Source: Epiperipatus broadwayi
Taxonomy: Eukaryota > Onychophora > Udeonychophora > Euonychophora > Peripatidae
NCBI GenBank assembly: GCA_028023455.1
Contig: JAQFVV010000001.1
Coordinates: 25,223,401 to 25,287,400 of the forward strand
Reading direction: 5' to 3'
Length of the DNA stretch: 64,000 nucleotides
Part shown: piece after piece, positions 25,140 through 37,924 of the stretch
How the letters are laid out: every line of letters starts with the position of its first letter
Position numbering within the stretch: the first letter of the stretch is position 1
Translations under genes and position numbers: made by a program
The notes under the pieces: model-generated
What the model was told of the DNA's origin: nothing
Seen by the model: the letters and a program-made list of their open reading frames with translations, nothing else
Databases searched by the model: none

Positions 25140-26124
25140 GATTTTTAATTATAATATAATCCGTTAGATATCATTGATTTTAGTGTGTTTCATCTAATTG
25201 CACACCTTTTGAGTTAATGCAATCGTTATTGTCAATAACATAGAAGTAATATTTATTGTTTCTACCAATATTTTCATTAAAGAATTCTAAAATATTAGAT
25301 TCTTTAATGGAATTAATATAGTAGCATTTCGGCAACAGGAAATACAAGCTTAATTTTTTTGACCTAACTAACTTTAAAATTATAAATACATACACCAATA
25401 TCACAATTCACAAATCAGTTTTTAATATTATAAGTCCTTTATGTTTATATATTTAGGAATATATCAAACTAGATGCGACGCCAAATCGAAAAACAAGCAA
25501 ATTCTTTCCAAAGACACTGCCAATAACTCAATTCAATAAGTGATTGGAATGACTTAAGTAGTATCTATCAGTTAGGAGATGATGTTTCTTTTTAAAAAAA
25601 ATAAATTTGTAATATTGAAACAAGTAGTAAATGATATATACAATGATGCAGTACAAACACAATATAGTAAATACATCTAATGATAATTGAAGTTTTAGTT
25701 GCCAATCAGTTTTAAAAAATGACAAAAAATTTTCGTCTAGAATTCAAATATAATTGAATTATCTCTATCAGCAGTGTCATCCGCGTCTGTATATCTTTAT
25801 TTAAAAAATAATGAAGATAATTTGGAAAGATTAATAATGTAAAAATTATGAAAAATTATTTGTATTCATATTAATAAAAAAAAAACCAAATAAAAGAGAA
25901 AATGCAATGATATATAGCCAACACAACTCAAACACTATAAGCCAAATTGTAGTTAAAAATTATATAAATAAGTTTAGTTTGTATTAACTTTTTATTTTAA
26001 AATATTAAAAATAAATAAAATTCGTAGGCAACTACTGTATTTTATATATTCATTTATTATTATTTTTATAACTTTTAAGTTATTTTAACTAGTAAATATG
26101 CTATATTAGTATGTGTGAGTATAT
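24995..26124. other. intron E-F, first part, with a tetranucleotide repeat
   Basis: First part of intron E-F (24995-26431). It holds a CTAC/CTGC/CTGT/CTAT tetranucleotide tract at about 25085-25140. No coding sequence was recognised. Confidence 0.6.
25085..25140. repeat. (CTRY)n tetranucleotide microsatellite
   Basis: A run of CTAC, CTGC, CTGT and then CTAT units, about 14 units in all. The ordered change of unit along the tract suggests stepwise point mutation followed by local expansion. Confidence 0.9.
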
Positions 26125-26357
26125 ATGTAAACATATATTTAAAATTCGCCTATGCATCATTTATTGTTGTTAATAATATAGTATTAAACCAATATTTCGA
26201 CTTAATTCCACCACCAAAGTCTTCTGGATAGTAGAGATCATTCAGGGTTATTGGAGAGATTCAGAAGATGTCTAATATGATCCTTGTCGAAACAGTATTG
26301 GAATAATGCTAATATTAACCACAAACAAAGATATGTATCCTATATGTATGTTTACAT
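26125..26357. mobile_element. foldback, Penelope-3'-end-like
   Basis: The ends ATGTAAACAT...CCAATATTTCGAC and GTCGAAACAGTATTGG...ATGTTTACAT are inverted repeats of about 75 bp, with moderate divergence. Each arm contains an AAGTCGAAA or TTGTCGAAAC block preceded by an AGAAGA block. That is the layout of the hammerhead-like ends of Penelope-like elements, but the core bases are not conserved. Non-coding, inside intron E-F. Confidence 0.55.
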
Positions 26358-26431
26358 TTTTTTATTCTGGAAAGTTTTCACTTAAATGTGTATATATACT
26401 TATATAAATTTACTTATACTTTATTGTATAG

Positions 26432-26495
26432 GGTAGAGTAATGTTTGATCAAAATGGAGACCGAGTTGGCACAATTGCAATTTATCAGATGCAAA
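26432..26495 (+). CDS. GABBR1-like: GABA-B-receptor-like gene, exon F
   Basis: This 64-base exon encodes GRVMFDQNGDRVGTIAIYQM plus Q and one extra base. It runs from acceptor AG at 26430-26431 to donor GTAAGC at 26496. It follows exon E in phase 0 and ends in phase 1. The pattern G.V.F...G.R......I.Q(M/L/F)Q is the strand-turn-strand at the end of the Venus-flytrap domain in all GABA-B subunits. A second GT (GTATGT) lies 17 bases downstream at 26507, but the first fits exon G in phase. Confidence 0.88.
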
Positions 26496-27022
26496 GTAAG
26501 CTAAACGTATGTTATATAAAATGTATTTTATATATCTCAGGTTATATTATATATGTAGTATTTATCTTTACATATTTATATATAACAGTTTATTAGTAAT
26601 GATAATCATCTAACTTTAACTTTAATGCATCTATTTTTTAAATATTTATCATTTGAAAAATCTGAACAGGTAATTTTTTTTTTGTAATCATTATGTATTT
26701 AATTTTTTCTCTGGTTTTTTTCTTTTAAATTTTAATTTTCATCAAAAGCTACATTTTTAAAATTGTTTTTTACATTTGATTATCTGTCAGTTTATTATTA
26801 TTTATTTTTATTGAAATATTGTTTCGCGTTCAAAGATCTTATTATCAAGTATTGAATTTAGATACTAGATCCAGTATTTATGAATATCTATAGTTTATTA
26901 CCAACATCAATAGCAGTCTAATGCAAAAAAAAAAAAAAAAGATATCAGAAACATAAAGAAACAAAACATTACCGGTGAATTTTGCAATCAGATATTTTTT
27001 TAAAGTTGTCTTTTAATTTCAG

Positions 27023-27090
27023 TTGCGGGAAATATATTTTATTCTCAGCTATATTCTCCTAATAAAAGCAATGTATTGAATCTTTTTAGA
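27023..27090 (+). CDS. GABBR1-like: GABA-B-receptor-like gene, putative exon G
   Basis: This 68-base candidate exon has an acceptor TTTCAG ending at 27022 and a donor GTACTT at 27091. Joined in phase 1 to exon F it reads IAGNIFYSQLYSPNKSN followed by VLNLFR and ends in phase 0. That fits the family segment between the last flytrap strand and the membrane linker (K-x-G-x-(F/Y)-Y-x...D/N-x-L). Phase continuity at both sides and the Y...N.L spacing support it. The short length and a non-consensus donor make it less certain than its neighbours. Confidence 0.6.
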
Positions 27091-27282
27091 GTACTTTTGA
27101 GATAGCCTTTGTATCATAATTAGAACATGTCTAGTCTGTGAAAGCCATGTTCAAGTTTACTATAAAATATTTTTAAGAAGTTTATTATTATAAATTCATT
27201 CCACATACCATTGTTAAGAAGATATTCTAAATTTACATTAACAAATTTAAAATCCTTGTTTCTACTTCACCTTCAAGTAGTA

Positions 27283-27647
27283 AGTTACAACTTGCACGTT
27301 ATGCAAACAAGCGAATATTCCTCTCACACCAAAGATTCACGGGCCATATATTCGAGCCCTCCGTAGCAAAGGCACTGTGCATAGAGCGCAATGATACTAA
27401 ACGCAAAATAAAGGCGTGCTTCATTGCAAATGACAATGTTACGCTTTTCCATCTCTAGAAAGTGGACTACATGAACACATTCAATAAATTTGCATAAATT
27501 ACTACCCAGTTGTTTAAAATCATAACTCAAGCCGACAATCTCAAGATAGGCTATGAATATGGGAACAAAAGGTTCCCGAAAATACTCAGCCTAATAATTC
27601 TCTAAATATTGAGCTTCATTTGTTTGCGTAAAACGCAAGTTGTAACT
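27283..27647. mobile_element. TA-flanked MITE (Tc1/mariner-like)
   Basis: The element begins AGTTACAACTTGC and ends GCAAGTTGTAACT, with TA at 27281-27282 and 27648-27649. Inverted similarity continues inward past GCAAACAA. A TA target duplication with such ends is characteristic of Tc1/mariner-derived MITEs. The interior is richer in GC than its flanks. A 68-codon minus-strand frame inside shows no transposase motif I recognise. Confidence 0.75.
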
Positions 27648-27649
27648 TA

Positions 27650-30600
27650 TTAACAGATTTAATATCATTTCACCAAAGAAAAAAAACATCAATATTTGAT
27701 TATAAACATGTCATCATACTTTCAAAATACTATAAAAACTTATTAAATAAAATGTTTTCAGTATTTTTTTCTGTTATCTTATTAGAGCTTATATAAAATA
27801 AATTTGGCAACAACATTTAGTTTACAAATTCTATCATTCTAATAAAATGCAATATTTTTCAAATTATTAAATGCATCAGTAAAACATTAGACTCAAACTG
27901 TATTCAACATCCAATATTGAAATTGAATTATAGTGAAAATTATAATCATTTAAGATTTTATTTTAAATACCTGGTTAAAATTATTAAATTTTATGAGCAT
28001 TAATTGTTAAATTAATCTTTGCAGGCTGCATCCAAAATATTAAGAACTTTTTGCAGAGCATTTTTTGAATTGGCAAAAATAGCATAATCACAGGCACATT
28101 GGAAACCCACAAATTAAGAAAGATTTTGTTTTGACTCTTAATCAGTTCAAATTAAAAAGTCAATCTTGATTATTTTGTGATAGAAGCAATATATAAACAA
28201 AAACTACTGCCTTAAAAATAGTTAAGCAATTTAAAACTAGACAAAAATCTTTGTTTAATATCAGTTTTTATTTTAAACGACTCAGATTTCTACAATCATA
28301 GATAACATCTCTACTGATCAATAAATAAGTAAGTTGTATAATATGAATAAACTTGGGGAGTTAGCTATTTAATTTTCAACATTTCTATGATTTTATATTA
28401 ACTGAATCAATTGCCTTGACTAAGTTCTTAAAATAAAACAATATTTAAATGACATCTCTCACCATTCCATTTTATGCATTTTTCTGACAATAAAACATAT
28501 GTTTATAGAACCTTTTGATTTTTTAAAATCACTGTAAGTCACTATAATCACAAATCTATTCTAGGAAATAACTTATTTAATAAAATTCTTGAAAATACTT
28601 TTGCTACAGTGATTGCAAATAGTATTTTATGATACTTTTCTGGTTACTTCATTTCTACAAATTGAATGGAACAATAAAAACTTACATAAAGTTAGATACT
28701 AGGACTTTATAAAGTCATACATTTCTAAATAATCCCAATATTTTTAAAAACTATATATCACTACTATATCAAACTTCTTCAGATCTCCAGTTAGGACTTA
28801 GAGCCTTTTTATCTCTCTACAGTCTAAATGAATATGGATATATCATTAAAAACAATCATCTGAATTTTTGTATAGTAATAAACATTGATCCATTTTTATT
28901 CAAATAGTCAGAAAACATTCAATTTGTTTAAAATATTAACATATAACAAGGGTCATTCATTAATTTAATAGGATTATAGTATTGTTTTTCTGTTCTACAT
29001 GTCACTTTCAATGTGAAAAAAGCAACTATTTTTAATCATAATGAGAAAATGATTGTATTTTCTTTTTGTTTTAATTTCTAATTTCTTTTGACAATAGTTG
29101 AGCTTTTGCCTATAAGTTCTAACATTATTTATGAAGTAACATTCATTTCATTATACTTATTAGCAATTCACTAAAAATATATTTCCTATCATAAAACAAG
29201 TCATGGTTCTTCTTTTTATAAATACATTTACTTATGTCCTTAATAAATTCTCTATGAGAATTCAAACCTTCATAACTGTGACAATTTAAAAATCCAAATT
29301 GACAAATTTAATGTTTAACAATGTGAGTAGCAAAAGAATAAACTTCAAAGTTTTTGCCTATATATTCAGGATAAGACATTTTTAAAGAAAAAGTTATTAT
29401 TTTAATCTTAAAGGTAGAAATCTATCATATGTCAATAAATTTGTCCAAGTTGCTAATGTAATATTAACTTTTGCTTTCCAATTCCTCTTTACAATATAAT
29501 TAAAAAAATATCATTGTTTTTGAACATAGATTTATCCAAGTTCATTTGTAGCAATTTTTCTGTCTAAATTTATATTAGACAATTGGTGTGTTGTGCAACA
29601 ATTTAGTAACAACTCACTACTGTTGTTCACAAAAACAATATTATTTTTAGCAATTTTGACTATAATTTATTGTTTTTCCCAAGATAATCAAATAAAATAA
29701 TACCATACAATAAAAATGTTTTCCCCTTAAAATTTCTGAATCTAATATTAAAGTATAAACTGGGTAAATGAATTATAGATACCATTTCATAAAGCAATTC
29801 TTAATGACATAATTATTCCACTGGATATATCTAGAAATTTCAAAAATTGAACATACCAAATTAAATATCACAAAAAATCCAATTCTGTGAGTCTGCTTTT
29901 ACTCGTGTAATCTATACTTCCAAAAGTACATGGCCACCTATAGGTTCAATTAATCTTTCTTAATCTAAAAGATTATTTTTATTACGAGCAATTATATCAT
30001 TCTATAATTGCTAGAGTTTACACAAAATTCTTAAGAGTAGAATAAATAAAAGAGTTTGCTAATGAATAGCAACGTGTAAGCTGGAATCAGGTGATCATTT
30101 GATGTGGTTTTGTATCAATTCTAGTCAAAGAATAAATGTACCTAAGGTTATAATAAAATTAAGGTCAACATAATGAACAGAACGGTTTCAGATCTAAATA
30201 ACTAGCAAATGATTTTTGGATTGAAAATTAAAAAAAAAGTCAATTTGGATTAGTAGCTTGATACTATAACAAAAAGTAAAAAGTGGCTGCTAGAGGAAAG
30301 GTCAATTAGATCTAAAGGATCCAAGAGTATGATTAAAAAAAAAGTAAAAAAAAACTTCTTATTGACTAAAATCATAAGCTAAAAATGAGTTTGGGGATAT
30401 ATGAATAGGACCATTTATTAAGAAATACTACTTGACATCTATGGATTACTAAAGTTTATTCTAGATGGCATAAGAATAAGGAGAATAAAAAGTTTGCTAA
30501 TAAGTACATAGTTGTAGTGATATTTAATATTAAAATTAGAAATGCTTGATTTTATTCGAGAGTGAAGGAATTATCTAGACTCTTGAAAATATATGCATAT

Positions 30601-30680
30601 TTCATGTTGCATTTCTAATTTGAATATTAAACAACAGTTGCTTTGGTTATATATATATATATTATAATGATCAAGAGAAA
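27650..30680. other. AT-rich intron sequence
   Basis: Start of the 23.2-kb intron between exons G and H. I saw no gene, terminal repeats or tandem arrays in it. It is AT-rich with stops in all frames. Confidence 0.55.
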
Positions 30681-30870
30681 TTAGACTTAACGTATCTACA
30701 CTACAGAGTGCCACTAGGCATTTGAACCTAGAAAATTTATAAAGTAGGCAGATACATAAGTAAAAAAAAAAATTTTTTTTTAATTTAATATATTTTGATT
30801 TCGGTTGTTAGCCCATTGCCACTAGCTCAGTGGAATAGCAGAGATTTACATTTTATGATAAATTCTTATC
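30681..30870. repeat. tRNA-like repeat fragments
   Basis: TAGCTCAGTGG on the + strand near 30824-30834 matches a tRNA A box exactly. On the minus strand near 30712-30729, CTAGGTTCAAATGCCTAG forms a 5-bp stem with a TTCAAAT loop, like a tRNA T-arm. The two are on opposite strands, so they are not one promoter. They may be parts of inverted or separate SINE remnants. Confidence 0.3.
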
Positions 30871-32821
30871 TAAGAATATATATAAAAAAGAATAAAATAA
30901 GCCACTGCCAGTAATTATACACACAAACATTTATTTACGCACATATATAATATTTAAAATTGTTTTAGTATCAGTTTACATTTTAAAATTTAACTTACAT
31001 TTTTAACTTTGATTTTAATTTACATTTTAATTTTTATAAATTTACATTTTAATTTTTATAAGTTAGCACAGATGGGTTTATAAAAGTTTGTTTTATAATG
31101 TTGAGTATAGATCCGTTACATAGATTACACGGTCAAAAACATTTCAAAATAAAAATAAATGATCAAAATATAAAATCATTGGTGGAATTGCAGAGGGAAA
31201 TTTATAAGAAATCCAATAGCATTCATCATAAGATGCCGCATAGACACCAATAACTTAAAAGACATCCAAAATAATACATCTTAGATACTCACTGTAAGGT
31301 ATCAGTATTTACCGAATGTCTATATATTTTGATCAAATATGAAAACCAAAAAACATAATTAACCGATAAGAATCCATGCAACGTCCATACCCAACTTAAA
31401 TTTAATGCATTTTTATTTAGAGTGTCGAGTATGAATAGACTACATAGATCTGCATTTGAAAGAAAATATTCTATCCGTATTTAACCTTAGGCCAAAAGTT
31501 CACAGTCAAACCAATGTCAATTCAGCTGATATATCGATGCATTCAATGTAATATGAATATGGCAGCACAAAAGGTTAAGAGAAGAAATTGCCTCTTGTCA
31601 GATAGGAATACTACATCTATCTGACAAGAAGAGCAATAAAAAAAACTCCATAGGAAAGGACTGCGATCATTTTGCCGACTTATGAATCGCATTCCATAGG
31701 CCAAAAAGGAAGTGTGCGGCATATAAAGCGATTCTGCCCGTAGCAAATCTCGTACTACATTTACTAATTACACCAATATATCCAATCCATTGACCTAATA
31801 TAACTATGAAACAAATAGCCTAAGATTACCCTCCCCTAATAAAACTTTACAAATCTATATAGCCATTCACGCCGGACTTAAGTTTAACATTTATATAATA
31901 TTAAATTAGCGACAAACAACAATCATAAATAAAACTTAAAAGAACAAAAAAAATAAATAAATGGAAATGATTTTAAAAAGAAATACATCAAATAAAAAGA
32001 ATTAATAAAGAATTTAGTTTGGTCAGATAGGATTCTATTTCTATAAATTGAATACTGGGAAAGTTTATATTTTAAAGTTCTTAGTGTTTTCAAATTAATA
32101 TTGTTCATTAGATTTTATAAAGTTCTTACGGTTTTAACAAGTCCATAGTTTCTAATTTCTTGCAGTTGCTTGCCATTTGGAGCCAGCGTTAATTCCCTCG
32201 ATCTAGGAAAACGATGTCATTTCTCTTTCATTTTTTAACGGGATTGAAGAGTGCGTCTTTTCAATCCCTTCTCCTTCAACTCCGCACTAACACATATAGT
32301 CACATCTCTTCAATTTTCTTCACTCACTAAAAATTTTATTATCAAACTTTTTTTTTATATGTAACTTTAGGATCCAATGGACATTACATCATCGATGATG
32401 ATGATCCTTCCATTGAGGTCCAATTTCCCGATGGATTTCTCTCATTTGCTATTAGTTTCTATTGTTTTCCTATCTGACCGTTGCTTATACATTTAAATGC
32501 CCAAAGGCTAGTTCACTTTGACTAATTAAAATAATCATTTCCATTTTTCAATAACATTAATTAATTTGTTTTCCAAACTTAAAAATATATTTTTATCTCT
32601 AAATCTTTTTAAGTTTTTGCTTTTAAAATACTTTTTCTATTTTTAATAAAGTTTTATTTTAATAATTTTTTTCATCTGTGCGATTATATATATATACGAG
32701 TTTAAGATGATTTTTTAATTTTCAATTTTTAATTCTTAAAAAAAAGAAACTTTATTTGTGAACTTTTATTTTTTTCATGTTTAATAATAAAAAAAAAACA
32801 ATGTAACATACGTATGTCCCA

Positions 32822-32852
<31 letters not shown>

Positions 32853-33480
32853 GCTTTTTTATATTTAAGCAATTTACAACAAGATATATACATATCACAA
32901 TAAGAATAATAAACAAAATTCAATAATATATGATCTTTTAAAAATATATTATGTTATTATGAATTTTTTTAAGAGAATAATTTGGTGTTTATTGGAAACT
33001 ATTGCCCTACGAAAAACACAATTGAAAAAAGAGACCACCCTATAATCTTTTATGGTAGGTATTATAAATTTTATTTTTTAAAAATCTCACATATATATTC
33101 TATTGAATAAGTCTGTGTTCAAATCCCTTACAATTACATATGACATTTTTTCCAATTTCTCCATTTTTTCCTAAGAACAGAGTTAATCAATGGTTTCCAA
33201 ACATTATGTTTTGCCACACTGCGTTTACTTATAGTGTTATTTGCCTTTGACATGTAAGCAGCTTCCTTGAAGTTTCTTCTTTGTATTTTTTCCCTCTCTA
33301 TCCAATATATTTATATTCTACACATCAGTCATGTGTTCACTGATACATATATGGTCTGCTATTTTAGATAATGACAAATAATCCCATAAGTCAAGCTAGT
33401 AGACAATATATAATATATAGAAGCCATTAATTAACTTCGATCTTAAGAAACAATGGATATATCAGGAGGAATCTCATAGA
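30871..33480. other. intron sequence with a short perfect hairpin
   Basis: Mostly AT-rich and unrecognised. A 13-bp perfect inverted repeat lies at 31593-31605 and 31617-31629 (TCTTGTCAGATAG and its complement, 11-base loop). A slightly less AT-rich zone at 31200-31900 could be an old mobile element, but no ends were found. A TA run lies at about 32828-32850. Confidence 0.45.
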
Positions 33481-33610
33481 TAAGTATATGAAATTTCTAC
33501 TGATTGTTGCCTTTGGCAGAATAATTGAACTGATTAGAGTGTTATTTTAAAATTCAATATTTAAGAATCTAAAAGACCAGGTTTGATTCCCAAGTCAGGA
33601 TAGCAACACA
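33481..33610 (+). repeat. possible SINE remnant
   Basis: GGTTTGATTCC at about 33581-33591 differs from the B-box consensus by one base. A GATTAGAGTG-like block upstream could be a decayed A box. No tail or target duplication was found. Confidence 0.25.
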
Positions 33611-34976
33611 TGAAGAATAGAAAAGAATAATATCACTCAAAACAATCTGTGGATATTAACCAAGGTGCTATTACTAACAGACAGATGTAATTGAAAATTT
33701 TAAATACAGTTTAAAATTTTTTTCTAAGGACATTCAATATTTAATGCTAAATGATGGAAATAATCCAACATATAAGTGCAACTAAAATCCTGTAATTACA
33801 CAGTTTTGAGCCAAACACTATATTACTACAATTGTTTTGATTTTTAATATACATACATTCATCAAAATCAAAAATAGATTCAAAAATATCTTTTTAATTA
33901 AAATATTATTTCTTAATGATTTAAGTAAAACCATATTAGAAATAACTTTTATAATCGCATGTATCTTAAAAAATATTTTTGGTATTTGTGACACATGTGG
34001 CCACCAGAGGTGCTGGTCAGGGTCAACCATAGAATTACTTAGAGTAGGAGCCCCAAATGCAGCATTGCAAATTCCAGCCGAAAGGTGGTGCTGTTCACAA
34101 TGTGTAAGCACAGGAACATTCCACCAGCTGGCTGGCAGCAAAGCTGCCCACTTGGTGGCACTGGTCAGGGTACTTGTGAATTTTTGACCCATGTGTCCAC
34201 CACACTGGTCAGGGTCAACCACAGAAATATTTAGAGTAGGGGCCCGAATGCAGCATTGCAAATTCCAGCCGAAAGGTGACGCTGTTCACAATGTGTAAGC
34301 ACAGGAACATTCCACCAGCTGGCTGCTTGGTCACAGTGCATAAGCCCATTTAGCTTACATCATCTGCTACCAGCAGATACCAAGAACCTAGGTGGCGCTG
34401 ATTGCCGTAAACACATCTAGCTTATGTGTCGTCTGCTAACAGCGACTACCAAGATTCTAGCCCACTATGTAGCGCTGTTTCTCGACGGTTACACATGGAA
34501 AAACTATGCACTGATAGAGTTTATGTACATACTACTTAAAATATGAATGGCGTATAATGTACAGGTGTGATTAATTAAGAAGCTACAATTATTTAAATAT
34601 TCTTTTAAACTTAATAGTATCACATGCTATTTCACAGTTTTATAAATGGATGTATTTTTAAATTATTTTTTTTTAAAAAATCGATCTTTTTTCTTTAATT
34701 ATTTACTCTATATCAACATGTTATATATAAGTCGAGCGGTGAAATTTGCTATCATGGCAGCTTGAATGGCATCATAGATTTACATACGAAAGTATGCTAT
34801 AATTAGACAGGTTTGATAAAATTATCGCATAGAAATCCTCATAATTATTCATAAAATATTTATTAATCTATAAGTCAATTCTAAATTTCAAAATCGATCT
34901 TTTTTTTAATTATTTTCTCTAAAAGTGGTTTTTTTTTAAGTTAAAAAAAATATAATTTTTACGACAATCGGTTTTT

Positions 34977-36082
34977 GGTAATCCTGACTTTTAGCGTCCC
35001 GAACAATTCGCCCTCTATTTTTAAAAAACTGAACTACTTTTTCCCATCTAATAACTGTATCCAAATTTAAAAAGTGTATGTAACTATATCCAAGTATAAA
35101 TGCTAATAAAAAAAGATTAAAAAAAATACTTAAATTTACATGCGTATTTTCACGTATAGCGGTCTTTGCTGTATATAGAACTGTAAATAAATGACATATA
35201 TTAACTGTAAATGTTTTTCCGTAAAGAAGAATAAATAACAAGAAAAGAAACTTACATTTTTAGGAGTAATTGGAAGCCACACAAGCGAGGAAATGCACGA
35301 AAAGGTCATCGCGTGCGTGCAGATTTCTGAAAGAAAATTCCTGCAGGTAGGATGAGAACAAAGGTGTGCTCATCCCAAATTGGTATTTTAGCTTATGCTT
35401 TGCGACAGAGTGGACATAGGCAGAATTCCACGCGGTCAAGCAAAAGTAGTTCAGAATTTGTCACGTGTCAAAAAACCAATTCACATTTAGGATCCGGGTA
35501 ACAAACTCTGTCATTCTATATATGTAATTTCAGAGTATATGTAACTATAAATTTATTTTTTACACGAACATCAATAAATCAAATGGATGTAATTGCAGAG
35601 TATATGTAACTATAAATGTCTTTTTTACATGAAGATGAATAAATAAAATGGATGTAACAAAACTTAATTTTTTAGGCTCTATTTAGTCTCACGCAAAGTT
35701 GCCATAAAAATTATGAACTACTGTACTTTGGTCATTTGTGACACGTGACAAATTCTGAACTACTTTTGCTTGACCGTTCTGTCGTTATAAAAAATGGACG
35801 GATCCTAAATATGAGTTTGTTTTTTTGTTATTGAGTGTTCTTTATGTAAAAACATTTAGAGTTAATATACGTCATTTGTTTACAGTTCTACATGCAGCAA
35901 AGACCGCTATAAGTGAAAAATACGCATGTAAATGTAAGTATTTTTTTTAACATTTTTTTTTATTAGCATTTACACTTGGATATAGTTACATACACTTTTT
36001 TTTTTAGGTGTGAAAAAGTAGTTAGTTCATTTTTTAAAAAATAGAGGGCGAATTGTTCGGGACGCTAAAAGTCAGGATTACC
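34977..36082. mobile_element. GGTA...TACC element nested in left arm
   Basis: The termini are GGTAATCCTGACTTTTAGCG and its inverted copy, with inverted similarity of about 260-300 bp. An 8-bp target duplication CGGTTTTT flanks it at 34969-34976 and 36083-36090. The matching place in the right arm of the host element, near 44425-44440, lacks the insertion, so this is a true later event. Inside are a second inverted pair around GGTCAAGCAAAAGTAGTTCA (about 35437 and 35752) and a 65-bp tandem duplication at about 35524-35655. It shares the GGTA tip and 8-bp duplication with its host element. No coding region. Confidence 0.82.
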
Positions 36083-37756
36083 CGGTTTTTTTTTTTAAAA
36101 AAAAAAAAAGCTAATTTTTAACTAGAGACATTCCAAAGATAAAATCTAATATATTTAATTAATAGGAGCTTTACTAATGAATAGCTATGGTCAATTAGTG
36201 AATTGGATTGATTTAATGAGACAGAAACTGATATATGATGAATTATATTTATTGACAATTTCATATATACTTGATATAACTCATTACTTAGCGTTAGATA
36301 ATGCACACAGGCATTTTATTTACTAAACAACATTACTCTAGGCCATTTAGCAAAATAAATTTGTGGCTATTATTTAATTGTGCTAATTTTATGCTATATA
36401 ATAAATCACTACATTCCACTTATTAGTTATGCCCTTTCATCATCAGTTCGAGTGGCTATTATACATGTAATCAAACCAAGTCTGGAGTGAAGTTTAATAA
36501 TACATCTGATTATGATAAATTTATATTAAATATGGGCATATAAAGCCTCACAGATAGCTTTAGATCGAATGGGTTTTCAAGAATGCTTCTGTTCAACGCC
36601 AAAGATTGCATATTATGGAGGTGGAGTTGGCTATAAAGATTTTACTAATACGCTATGCACAAGTAAAATATAATAATAAAGTGGCTCCATCTTATATATA
36701 TATATATATAAACAGCACAATGATAAAATATTGATAAATTTCACATCCGCCAAGCTGAAGAATATTATAAATTAAATACCATACATTAAATGAACACTAG
36801 TTTTGTCAGCTTGATTAAAAGAGCCAACTCTTCTGTAGCATGAGAAATACATATATGCTACTGATGGGAATATATATACACAAACTCTACTTTATCCCGT
36901 TCAATCTCTTAGTTATGTATAATTAATAAACTTTTAAAGGGAGAAAGTATATTTAAGGGACTTACGAATATTTTAATAAGAAAAATATATTTATGAATGA
37001 TTACACTCCAGGCTAGTTTAATCTTTAGTAACATAATAATTAAAGATTGAAAGTTTGGATTTATAAGCCACATTTTATATTTACATTAATTATTTACTAA
37101 ATGACAAATAATAACGAGTACAAAGGGTCGCCATTATTTATAAATTAGGGGTTCGAAACGGAGCGCTAAATGACACTATAATTAATACAATATGAAGATT
37201 TTAAATAATATCTTCAAAAAGTATATATTTTGTAACTAAATGCACGCCGTTTCGAGACAGGCATAATTAATAATAACTAAAATAAGCAAGAGAGAAATAA
37301 ATATAACTGCAGTGATTAAGTTATATAGCAAAACAAGAAGTTAATAAAGGAAATTAACAAAAGTATGTCATTTATAGAATTGAAATATTATTGATAAGAC
37401 AATTTAGAAAGAGTTTACAATATAGTTAGCTAACCTCATTTTGAAGCAATAATGATTATTTTGAATTTTACACAGAGCTCTGCGATTTTAATAATTTTAA
37501 AACAGATACTCGAGCTGGAATGAAGGTGAGTTCTTTGGCAGCTTATGGCATCTTCTCTTTAGTTGGGAGATGATTTAAGATGGTATTCCTATAGCTGGAG
37601 TTGGGGTAGTTGAATTTGAATGTGAGTTTTTTTAATGGCTTATGGCATCTTCTATTTATTATAAGCTTGTTAAGGCAACGTTGGTTGTTGCTCCGGCCTT
37701 GGATGGATCAAATTCTGACTTTCCATCACGGCAAAGGCAACAAATTTAGAACTGAC

Positions 37757-37924
37757 TTAGTCAATTCTAAATTTTATATTTGTATTATATTCGTATGTGG
37801 ATGGATAATTTAAACCATGGAATTATGGCATAATGATTTGTTAGTCAATTCTAAATTTTATATTTGTATTATATTCGTATGTGGATGGATAATTTAAACC
37901 ATGAAATTATGGCATAATGATTTG
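37757..37924. repeat. 84-bp direct tandem duplication
   Basis: Two consecutive, almost identical 84-bp copies beginning TTAGTCAATTCTAAATTTTA lie in the central region of the giant foldback element. The second foldback copy at 46.7 kb has a single version, so the duplication is recent. Confidence 0.9.

Noticed and set aside
27324-27530. 68-codon minus-strand frame inside the TA-flanked MITE
   Set aside because: No transposase motif was recognised and the element is far shorter than a coding Tc1/mariner; kept only as non-coding.
31543-31746. 67-codon minus-strand frame with a nearby perfect hairpin
   Set aside because: No recognised domain and the hairpin interrupts the frame; noted only as a short inverted repeat.
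33818-34261. Open frames on both strands at 33818-34261 and 45054-45291 with similar translations
   Set aside because: They are the two inverted tips of the giant foldback element read on opposite strands; similarity reflects the repeat, not a conserved protein.
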